Below are positions 1 through 8,769 of a DNA stretch of 64,000 bases, piece by piece. This stretch comes from Blumeriella jaapii (lineage: Eukaryota; Ascomycota; Leotiomycetes; Helotiales; Drepanopezizaceae): positions 620,001 to 684,000 of the forward strand of contig VWND01000007.1 of NCBI GenBank assembly GCA_009599575.1, in the 5' to 3' direction. The position numbers and the translations under genes were made by a program. Within the stretch, counting starts at the first letter, position 1. Each line of letters begins with the position of its first letter. The notes beneath the pieces were generated by a model, which had not been told where the DNA came from, ran no database searches, and saw nothing but the letters and a program-made list of their open reading frames with translations.

Positions 1-918
1 AATTCCATAGCAGACTATCCCGAGCCGCGACGACTCAGCTATCGCAGCAGAACCGCCCCCTCGGCGCCAGTGGAAGATGTTGCCGATGATGACCAATCCA
101 ACGAGATTGGGACGAATGCCATCGACATCCCGACATCCCCGCGCATGTATTTCCCCCACGCGCGACGGTCCAGCTCGGTGGCTCAGCAGCACCGGACCAT
201 CGCTGCCGCCGAGGACTTGGGCGACCTGCCGTTCGGCGTCCATCGAAGCATCAGTCTCGGAGCCGACGACCGGGAGCCCCCCAGCATGAGCGCGCTCCTC
301 GGATTGGACCACGCCGTGGCGCACGAGGCCTCCGCCTCGTCCCCCTCACCGTCCCGGCTGCTGCGACAAGCGCCACATCTACAGGAATCTTCGGGGGGAA
401 TGTCTCGCCCACCATCAAGTTCCCTGGACCCACCCTACTCTCACGATGCCGAGGGCCCATCCATTCATCGAGGTGTCTCTGCCGAGGCGGCGAGAACCAG
501 GTTAGTCGGACGCGCGCCCAGCGTTCGCGGTGCCACGCCCCCGACCGCTTCGTCTTCCAGCCTCATCGAGCGAGGCACGGGAAGCGGAACAAGCGAGCGA
601 GCCGGGGGCCGACACAGCTACAGCCGGACCGCGGCATCTTACGAGCCAGACGACGAACTCCTTTTCGACATGAGCGAGCTTGGACGAGAAATGTCGCGGA
701 AGAGCCTCGATGAGAATCGTGGAGGTAGTGCTGGTCTCCCGAACGACCGACACGGGTACGAGTCGCAACGAGGGCCGATTCCGGCTCGAGCAGCCGCCGC
801 AGAGGCAGCCGACGGGGCTGGTAAATGGAGGATGAAAGCCTGCCAGCAGGTCGCAAGGTGGTCGGGAGGCACGTTCCGTGAAGGACATAATGCCCTTCCC
901 CGTCGATGCGTTCGTTAG
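1..918 (+). CDS. ATG13: Probable autophagy protein Atg13, C-terminal part (5' truncated)
   Basis: The frame is open from the first base to a stop at 916-918, so the N-terminal part lies outside the window. What is present is about 305 residues of Ser/Pro/Arg-rich, probably disordered sequence. It contains a PTSPRMYFPHARRSSSVAQQ-like stretch, then DLPFGVHRSISLGADDREPP, and near the end DDELLFDMSELG followed by RKSLDE. From memory, this order matches the regulatory C-terminal half of filamentous-fungal Atg13, the scaffold of the Atg1 kinase complex that starts autophagy and is heavily phosphorylated by TORC1 and PKA. The N-terminal HORMA domain that would prove the call is missing here. The very end is uncertain: a donor-like GTAAAT near 821 and a CAG near 850 could remove part of the last 30 codons. 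The call rests on motif recall, not an alignment. Confidence 0.6.
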   Translation, partial: NSIADYPEPRRLSYRSRTAPSAPVEDVADDDQSNEIGTNAIDIPTSPRMYFPHARRSSSVAQQHRTIAAAEDLGDLPFGVHRSISLGADDREPPSMSALLGLDHAVAHEASASSPSPSRLLRQAPHLQESSGGMSRPPSSSLDPPYSHDAEGPSIHRGVSAEAARTRLVGRAPSVRGATPPTASSSSLIERGTGSGTSERAGGRHSYSRTAASYEPDDELLFDMSELGREMSRKSLDENRGGSAGLPNDRHGYESQRGPIPARAAAAEAADGAGKWRMKACQQVARWSGGTFREGHNALPRRCVR

Positions 919-1504
919 ACGCCATTCCCCGAAGTTCTCGCATCTTGCCCCGCGCCCGTGAGCTCGGCGGCGCATGCCGGGATCGGCAGGGGCCGCCGCT
1001 TCTATGCCATCGGCTTCTTCGACACGACGGCATTTGTTCTTACTTGGCGGCGTACATGCACATGAGGGGGCTTTGGCCAGGTTTCTCAAATTGATATTGG
1101 ACGAGCAGGATTTGATACCTTTGGATCGGAGTTTACAAGAGGCTGTGCTGTGTATAAGGCGAACGATTGTTAAGATATCTCTCTAAATCTGATGACCCCA
1201 CGCGCTCTTCACGACCCGCTGGGTCTTTCTCCTGTTGGTGTTTGTTATGAACGTAAGCGAGCACTTCGTGATGCGCCGCGCCCGGATCCCCCACCACTCC
1301 CAAGCCGAGGGCCGTCGGACGTCACCGGACATACCACATACAGGACTGCACAGTACAGTACCACATACCCCACCCAGCACCTCGAGCTCCCGGACGGCAC
1401 ATCTCGGCCCGCTAGTCTCATCACGGGCGCAGGTCCATTGCTTTGCTCTCAAGTCGTTTCTCTTCCGTGACTCCTCGTCAATCATTTTCACGTCGACATT
1501 CAGA
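919..1504. other. Intergenic region between ATG13 and the transhydrogenase gene
   Basis: No supported gene. Short frames here have no recognisable content and overlap on both strands. A run of CAGTACAGTACCACATACC-type repeats at about 1348-1372 belongs to the GTAC-rich motif family scattered through the window. It presumably holds the 3' end of the left gene and the promoter of the right one. Confidence 0.5.
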
Positions 1505-3280
1505 ATGTCGGCCATACGAGTTGCTCCCACGGTAGGTTGCCCGAGAGCCCCATGCGGCCGAGAGCACCTGCAATGACCTGCAACGAATGCCATGCTGACT
1601 TCCGGGCCAGCGGGCCGCAAGAGCTCTCAGTCTCCTCCGCACCGTCCAGTACAGCCATCCGCCCTCCTGCCCGTGCCATGGCAATCCCTCGCATCACCAC
1701 CACAAGCCGTCGGCGGGCCTGCTCTCGCACGCCAAGCGCAGTCTCCAGCGCTCCTACGCGACGCCCGTCGACCTCACCCGCCAAAAGGAGTATGCCTTTG
1801 AGATGGCCGCCTCCGCTATCCGCTTCGGGCCCGGCGTGACGAAGGAGGTCGGCATGGATCTCAAGAACATGGGCGCCCAGAGGGTGTGCGTGGTGACGGA
1901 CGGCACGGTGCGGCACCTGGACGCCATGAAGCAGGTCGTGGAGGGCTTGGAGAGGGAGGGCGTTGAGTTTACCGTCTACGACCAGTGCCGGGTGGAGCCG
2001 AAGGATAGTTCGTAAGTGATGCTGCGAGTTCGGGGGAGCTTGGGAGGCTGATGGGGCGTCTGCACAGGATCAGAGATGCCATTGCCTTTGCCAAGCCATA
2101 CGCCCCGGACGCCTTCCTGGCCGTGGGCGGGGGATCGGTCATTGACACGGCCAAGTTGATGAACCTGTACACGTGCTACCCCCATGCCGACTTTCTGGAC
2201 TTCGTCAACGCGCCGCTGGGCAAGGGCCTCCCCATCGACAAGCCGCTGAGGCCTCTGATCGCCGTCCCGACCACAGCAGGCACCGGGTCGGAAACGACAG
2301 GCACCGCGATCTTCGACCTGGTGTCGAAGCGCGCGAAGACCGGAATCGCCCACCGGAATCTCAAGCCGACTCTCGGGATCTGTGACCCCTTGAACACGCG
2401 GACGATGCCGTCGGCCGTTCACGCAAGCTCCGGTTTGGACGTGCTCTGCCACAGTCTCGAGAGCTGGACCGCGATCCCCTATCACGAGCGCATTCCTCGA
2501 CCGCAAAACCCCATCAACAGACCGGCCTATCAGGGCGCCAACCCCATCAGCGACATCTTCTCGCTGCAAGCTCTCAGGAGCACAGTCAAGTACCTGCCCC
2601 GAGCTACGAAGGATCCAGAAGACCACGAAGCTCAGAGCCAAATGCTCCTAGCCGCCACCCTCGCCGGTGTAGGCTTTGGAAACGCAGGCGTGCACCTGTG
2701 CCACGGTACGAAGCTTACCCTCCTCCCGTCTCTCCGCAGGCGCCTCTGACTTTTTTTCTTCTTTCCTCCTAGGCATGTCCTACCCCATCTCCGGGCAAAA
2801 CCCCGGCTACAAGCACGCCGGCTACCAAGTCGACGCGCCCATCATCCCGCACGGCGTCTCGGTCGCCGTCTCGGCGCCGGCCGTCTTCCGCTTCACCGGT
2901 CCGTCGAACCCCGAGCGGCACCTGCAAGCCGCCGAGGCCTTCGGCGTCGACGTCTCGAACGTGAAGCGCGAGAGCGCCGGCGAGGTCCTGGCCGAGGCGC
3001 TGGCGAAGTTCCTCGCGGACCTGGGCGACCAGCCGAAGGGCCTGGGGGATCTGGGCTTCAGGAGGGAGCACCTCGATGATCTGGTGGAGGGCACGCTGCC
3101 ACAGGCGCGGGTGCTGATGCTGGCGCCGGGTCTGGCGGCGGAGCTCGGCGAGGAGAGGGAGCAGCTGCGGAATCTGTTTGAGGTATGTCTTGGTTCCCTC
3201 CCCCTTCTTCCTTCCCCCTTTGCGTGCCGCGCGCGTTTTACTGACTGGGGGGTTTCTATTAGGATGCTATGGAGCATTAG
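1505..3280 (+). CDS. Hydroxyacid-oxoacid transhydrogenase, mitochondrial (iron-type alcohol dehydrogenase family)
   Basis: Five exons: 1505-1531, 1611-2011, 2068-2705, 2773-3182 and 3263-3280, giving 497 residues with frame kept at all junctions. The enzyme (ADHFE1/HOT family) couples oxidation of 4-hydroxybutyrate to reduction of 2-oxoglutarate in mitochondria. Family signatures seen: the leader-like RSYATPVDL region, AASAIRFGPG.TKEVG, the nucleotide-binding GGGSVIDTAK, PTTAGTGSETTGTAIFD, SGLDVLCHSLESW with the metal-ligand His, and CHG|MSYPISG spanning intron 3. The N-terminus is Arg-rich and poor in acidic residues up to RSYATP, as expected for a presequence. The first exon encodes only nine residues. 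I chose ATG 1505 because no in-frame ATG exists between the stop at 1596 and codon 1803, and an intron with GTAGGT donor, GCTGAC branch and CAG acceptor joins the frames exactly. The last exon adds only DAMEH. Confidence 0.93.
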
Positions 3281-3580
3281 ATGAATAGGTTGAGATTCAC
3301 TTGGGGGAAAAGGTGGATGGACCTTGTAGATACAGTATAGTATGTCAGGCAATAAGCGGATTCGTAGACCAGTCTTTACACCTCGTGAAAGCCCTCTTTC
3401 TTTTTCGGTTCTTTTCACAGAGGTAAGAATGATTCAAGACGTATTGGTCGGTCGCTTGCTCGCTGGCTGGCTGGCTTACTTGCCTGCTTGCTCGGTCAAG
3501 AAAGCGAGCATACTGGCGTGCTGGCTGGCTTGCTCGCTTGCTTGCTTGCTCGGTCATCCCTCCCCCCCCCCTCTTTCTAG

Positions 3581-4170
3581 GTAGGTAGGTAAGTAGGTAA
3601 GTAGGTAAGTAGGTAAGTAGGTAAGTAGGTAAGTAAGTAGGTAGGTGGGTAGGTAGGTAAGTAGGTAAGTAGGTAAGTAGGTAAGTAAGTAGGTAGGTAA
3701 GTAGGTAGGTAAGTAGGTAAGTAGGTAAGTAAGTAGGTAGGTGGGTAGGTAGGTAAGTAGGTAAGTAGGTAAATAAGTAGGTAAGTGGGTAAGTAGGTAA
3801 GTAGGTAAGTAGGTAAGTAGGTAAGTAGGTAAGTAGGTAAGTAGGTAAGTAGGTAAGTAGGTAAGCAGGTAAGTAGGTAAGTAGGTAGGTGGGTAGGTAG
3901 GTAAGTAGGTAAGTAGGTAAGTAGGTAAGTAGGTAGGTAAGTAGGTAGGTAAGTAGGTAGGTGGGTAGGTAAGTAAGTAGGTAGGTGGGTAGGTAAGTAG
4001 GTAAGTAGGTAAGTAGGTAAGTAGGTAAGTAGGTAGGTAAGTAGGTAAGTAGGTAAGTAGGTAGGTAAGTAGGTAAGTAGGTAAGTAGGTAAAGTAAGTA
4101 GGTAGGTAAGTAGGTAAGTAGGTGAGTAGGTAAGTAGGTAGGTAGGTAGGTAGGTAGGTAAGTAGATAAG
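3581..4170. repeat. TAAGTAGG / TAGG tetramer-octamer array
   Basis: About 590 bp built from TAGG and TAAG tetramers, mostly alternating as the octamer TAAGTAGG, with occasional TGGG, TAAA and CAGG variants. No unit is longer than the octamer, although local higher-order blocks (for example around 3630-3660, 3710-3745 and 3880-3900) look related. The minus strand would read as Leu-Thr-Tyr-Leu-Pro repeats, which is an artefact. Confidence 0.97.
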
Positions 4171-4199
4171 TAAATAAGTAACTAGGGAGGTAGTTTTTC

Positions 4200-4391
4200 C
4201 AAAAGAGGAGTTTCCAAAAGAGGAGTTTTCCAAAAGAGGAGTTTCCAAAAGAGGAGTTTCCAAAAGAGGAGTTTCCAAAAGAGGAGTTTCCAAAAGAGGA
4301 GTTTCCAAAAGAGGAGTTTCCAAAAGAGGAGTTTCCAAAAGAGGAGTTTCCAAAAGAGGAGTTTCCAAAAGAGGAGTTTCCAAAAGAGGAG
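4200..4391. repeat. 15-bp minisatellite GAGGAGTTTCCAAAA
   Basis: About 13 near-perfect copies of a 15-bp unit (GAGGAGTTTCCAAAA). One copy near 4222 carries an extra T. The purine-rich unit abuts the tetramer array on its left and a CATA array on its right. Confidence 0.97.
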
Positions 4392-4411
4392 TCGAGACGA
4401 TGGATATGTAC

Positions 4412-4447
4412 AGTACATACATACATACATACATACATACATACATA
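4412..4447. repeat. (CATA)n tetranucleotide run
   Basis: About nine copies of CATA following GTACAGTA. Confidence 0.95.
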
Positions 4448-4537
4448 CCGTAGGCGTGGTATATCTCGCTTATACGGCACCGACTGCACTGTAACCGAAC
4501 CGAGCTGCGACGGAAGAACGGAATGAATGGCCACGGA

Positions 4538-4710
4538 AAGTGAAGTGAAGTGAAGTGAAGTGAAGTGAAGTGAAGTGAAGTGAAGTGAAAGTGAAGTGAA
4601 GTGAAGTGAAGTGAAGTGAAGTGAAGTGAAGTGAAGTGAAGTGAAGTGAAGTGAAAGTGAAGTGAAGTGAAGTGAAGTGAAGTGAAGTGAAGTGAAGTGA
4701 AGTGAAGTGA
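4538..4710. repeat. (GTGAA)n pentamer array
   Basis: About 34 copies of GTGAA, interrupted twice by a single extra A (near 4588 and 4654), which splits it into three blocks of near-identical phase. Confidence 0.97.
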
Positions 4711-5354
4711 AAACAGTAAAAAACAGGAAAAACAGAGGGACAAGCGAGGAGGGGAGAAAGATTGTTGATCAAACCCACGACCGTAAGTCGGTGATGGGTG
4801 CTGGTGACAAGAGCTCAAGTTCTACTTCCGGAATCGAAACCAGGCCGTCCCCACCGACAGGGTTAGGTGATACTCACTGATTGTATAGAGAAAGGGAAAG
4901 GGAAAGGTGAAAAGGAGAATGGAAAGAGCCAGGTGCAGTAGTGGACCGCACTGTACCGTACCGTACCTACCGGTGGTAGATGACGATTGTAGTCCGCGCG
5001 CGAGGGAGGGTTCCGTGCCAGGCTTGTGACCGATCGAGAGAGCAGTCTTGCCTTACTCCGACCAAACAGTCAGGCACGGCATAGGATCCTACGCATCGTA
5101 TCCGTCGAGTCAAGGAAGATTGGGAGGATGGATGAGCAGCGGCAGCATCGTTTGCACAGTCAACGAATTTGTAACGGAGATCTGGGGGGCATCCGATAAA
5201 TTTACATTGCAAGGACCCGAGAGGGTTTTCGCTCTCAACTGATAGCAGAACGCACTGTGCCTCCCATTCGCCGGCCTCGGCTTTCCTGCATAGCTACAAT
5301 GTGTGAAAGAAACCATCGCTCGGCTGTAGAGGCTCACATTCGACGACTATGATT

Positions 5355-7672
5355 CTAATATGCTGCGCTCTGTCGGTAGAAATCTTGCGGCGCTCCTGGC
5401 GGTGCGGAAGGTGCGGAAGCATCATTTCCTCCTGCTGACCCGGGACGCCGATAAGGCTTATATTGTGGTTGACTAGCCGCACCTTGGCTTGGGAGCGTCT
5501 GCCTGGCGTCTGGGGGTTGGCTGATGCTTTGGTTGGCGGCAGGGGCCCCGGTTGGCGGAGCAGGTGCGCTTCCTGTTGGTGGAGGCGGGGCGTCATACGT
5601 CGGCTGATGAGGAGGTGCGTATTGCTGCTGCGTGGGAGGAACATAGGCATTGTACTGTTGCTGGCTAGGTACTTGTTGTGCATTGGCAGCAGAGGCAGCA
5701 GTGAAAGTGTCGTCGTTGGAGAAGAGAGATGCACTATGTTGGGGTGGTTGCTGGCCAATGGGGGAATCATACACGGAAGTAGCAAGCTCTTGAGGGTTAG
5801 CGTAGGTACTTTGGGGTCGATGACCAGTCTGCGGTATTGGTGTGGAGAATTGATTCAGAGGAGGCGGCGAACTTGTCTGAAGAGGTGGAGGCATGTTGCT
5901 GGAAGGTATGCGGGACGTAGAATCTCTGTGGGGGTATTGATGTGGCCCCGGGGGAATTTGGGTCTCGTGGTTGGGTTGTGGAATGTTATTAGAAGGTATG
6001 CGGGGGGTAGGATCTCTCTGGGGATATTGGTGCTGTCCCGAGTTTAACGGGCTATCGTGGTTTGGTTGTTGCGGTTGTGGGGCGACGACGTAGAATGGGG
6101 CTGGCCCATTACGATGAGGGGGATAGCTTGGTGGAGAAGCAGTCTGTTGTCGATATGGTTGGTCTGTCGTTTGTGATCAGCAAAAGGCACCGCTTACTTG
6201 GAAGCGTTGTATACCTTGTGGCGGAATTGGGCTGTAGTATCTCTGCGGGTGTTGCTGTGGCGGAGCTGCTTGAGGTGGGTAGGCACCACCATAGCCTGGT
6301 TGTGGATGACGGCCATATTGATACGCAGGTTGAGCCTGTGTCATGGAAGCATCCAACAGGTTCTCGTAGTCCCTGCACGACTTGATGAATCTCTCGTTGA
6401 GCTGGGTAAAGTCATCTGGGCAAGTCAGAAAGTCTTCCTTCACTTAATGCCTGTCGCATGAAATCATCATACCTTTTCGCTGGGAGTACTTTCCAATAAG
6501 CTCGATTAGCTTGGGACGAATCGCAAGGGTGGAATGGTAGAGTTTCTATGATCTGCTGTCAGCATGCTGTACCACGTGGATACCTGTACACTCACGGTGA
6601 TCTCTTCGTTGTCCTTAACGTTCAAGTCCGAGGATGAAGTACTTAGTAGTGTAAGTAATTTCTCGACGTTCTTGATCTCCGCGAAGACCTCGGCCTCCAT
6701 TTGCGCTTCGCGTTGTAACTCTTCCGTCGTGGGGTCGGCCAGCTTCTCGACATAATTCAGAGGGAAGATACCAGTCTGTCCTCTCAGCAACCCCTTCCAC
6801 CAGTCCTTGTACACAGATTCCAGTACGGCAATTATATCCCCCTTTCGGAATGTCAACTCGTCTGCATCGGTAGCTTGAAAGTCGAACAGAGCCCTAACGC
6901 GAGAAACCGTTGCTGCAGTGGTTCCAGAGGGGAGTGTTTGTGGTTGAGAGGCTGGTTGCGACTGCGGCGGCCCTTGCGGTTGTGAAGGCTTCACTTGTGG
7001 CGCAGGGGTTGTATCTTGAACCGATAGTCTTAACGCCATTTGCAATTCTTCTTCTTCCTTCTGGCGATCGACGTCGGTAAGTCTGCTCTTCTGCGGAGCG
7101 GACGGTGGATGGAGGTTTGGGTTCTGGCTCTTGAGCTTGTAGTACTGGTCCTTCATGATCCCCAGATCCGGATCTTTGAACATCTCCGCCCATTCTTGCA
7201 TTCTTTCCAGTATCTTTGCCTTCACTTGCTGGTGCGTATTCCGGTCGTTGGCTAATCGTAGGAGAGCATCTGTGAAGGCTCTTGAGGCGAGCTCCCGATG
7301 GATCTTTGGGCCGCCATTCTGACTGAGCGCATTGGCGAGCTGTAACGAAAATTAGCACCGTAATGTACAGTCTCGCAATAGAGCCTCTGACTTCGAGAGT
7401 GTATAATTGCACGTTGGCATTGCGATGCGCCAGCCTCTTGATCATCGCTGCCACAGCATCCTTGGCGCCGCTGTCTTCCGCCGTGACCTTGTCACAGACA
7501 TCCATTATGTACTCCCAGTTCTCCGAGGTGAGGTTCTCGTCAGTTGCCTTTGCTACAGGGAGTTAGCATCTGACTGCTGGACAGTGGCCCGCAAGTCTCC
7601 GAGCCTTGTAGCCATGCAGAGAGCCAACATACCGACGACATCGTCAAAGGCGTTCTGCTGGGCGCGGAACAT
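5355..7672 (-). CDS. HSE1: Hse1, ESCRT-0 subunit (VHS-UIM-SH3 protein)
   Basis: Six exons: 7672-7633, 7552-7392, 7339-6596, 6545-6473, 6415-6198 and 6143-5355; 674 residues, frame kept throughout. Hse1 pairs with Vps27 as ESCRT-0 on endosomes, where it binds ubiquitinated cargo and clathrin and sends receptors to the multivesicular-body pathway. Visible parts: MFRAQQNAFDDVA start and VHS domain (about 16-145); ubiquitin-interacting motif EEEELQMALRLSV (about 161-175); SH3 domain with ALFDFQA, DWWKG and GIFPLNYVE (about 214-268); a helical GAT-like segment (about 300-365); then a long Pro/Gln/Tyr-rich tail. The first exon is 40 bp and splices G|CA to give KATDENLTSENWEYI, typical of the family. 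The tail holds an imperfect internal duplication (HQYPQRD...RIPSNN and HQYPHRD...RIPSSN). Confidence 0.96.
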
Positions 7673-8367
7673 GGCGATGGCTGTCCACAAGATAGCTGTC
7701 GATGATCTGTTGTTTGACTGACGTGCAAATCTAGGTCGAGGAGTAGAAGCGAAGGCGGTTGAGGGAGGAGAGCATGGAAGTTCTGCTTACACATGGAGGA
7801 TAGAAGATGGAGGAGGCTCTTGGGAAGCTCCCCGCTCAAGACGCCTAGGCTAGTTGGCCCGCCCGGGACGTCACACTTGACGCGTGCGCATCCACCTCAC
7901 GAAGTTGCTACACTGCCACACACGTCGTCGCCAGCCACGGACAGCAAATGGGGAAAGGGAAGGTATATCGTCAATAGATGCATAGATAAATGACTGTTTA
8001 CGCTCGAATTTGCATCAAACCAAATTTGACCTGATGAACGAACGTTCACTGTTCTCCAACTACCCAGCTTCGTCCAGTCAGAAGAAGCGCATCTAGAGTA
8101 CATGAACCCCGGGCCTATGCCCGTTCCTGTACCTGTACCTGCCAGTACCTATTCCTCCGTCCTCGCGGCATTATACGAGATCGAGGAACAGTCAACCCAT
8201 GTCTGAATATGGGGCCCGCCGGACGCTATGCTTTCAACAACGAAATGCCTCCATGAGGGCGGATCAAAGTCGACCGCAACCGTTCAAACCTATGTAGTGT
8301 CGAGAACGCCCTTAACTCCATCGTAAATGCATTAAAAGGCAGAGCCTAGCGAGCCAGCTACAGTACA
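7673..8367. other. Intergenic region, HSE1 promoter / ZDS1 3' side
   Basis: No gene seen. Unique sequence of mixed composition with a short CTGTACCTGTACCTG stretch near 8128. It must contain the HSE1 promoter, as HSE1 starts at 7672 on the minus strand. Confidence 0.5.
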
Positions 8368-8735
8368 CTACCACATGTCATCGTCGTCGTCGCCCTCCTC
8401 CTCTCGTTTTTGATGTCGCTGATAGTACTCCTTGCCGTTTTGACCGTAGTGGGCTTGGTCACCATGGCCGTTTTCTTGTTGCGTGTGTTGTGCGGCTCGA
8501 GACTGTGGTCTGTTCGAGCTTTCTCCTTGGGAAGAGTCCGGATGATCATAGTCATAGATCTGAGAATCGTCAACGTAATCGACGCCTTCCGGCTTGGTAT
8601 CTTGTGCCGATTCGGCATACTGAGCGATACCCTGTCACAAGAATTAGCTAAGCTTTCGATAATCTGATAGGGATACTCACTTGGTGATAGTCGTATCTGT
8701 ATTGCTCTTCCCCTTCCTGCTGCTGCTGCTGCTGC

Positions 8736-8769
<34 letters not shown>

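Larger units (their letters stand above)
3281..5354. other. Repeat-filled intergenic region between convergent genes
   Basis: The transhydrogenase and HSE1 genes converge on this 2-kb stretch. About 1.1 kb of it (3581-4710) is simple tandem repeat, listed separately; 3455-3560 is a GCTTGCTGGC-rich degenerate stretch. Long reading frames across the repeats translate only to periodic low-complexity peptides. I see no gene in the unique parts (4711-5354). Confidence 0.7.

Noticed and set aside
3554..4818. Two long minus-strand frames (326 and 413 codons)
   Set aside because: They run through tandem arrays and translate to Leu-Thr-Tyr-Leu-Pro and Phe-Thr-Ser-Leu-His periodic peptides; open only because the repeats lack stops.
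4755..4850. tRNA-like GGTTTCGATTCC on the minus strand
   Set aside because: An extra base in the B-box and no pairing acceptor stem.
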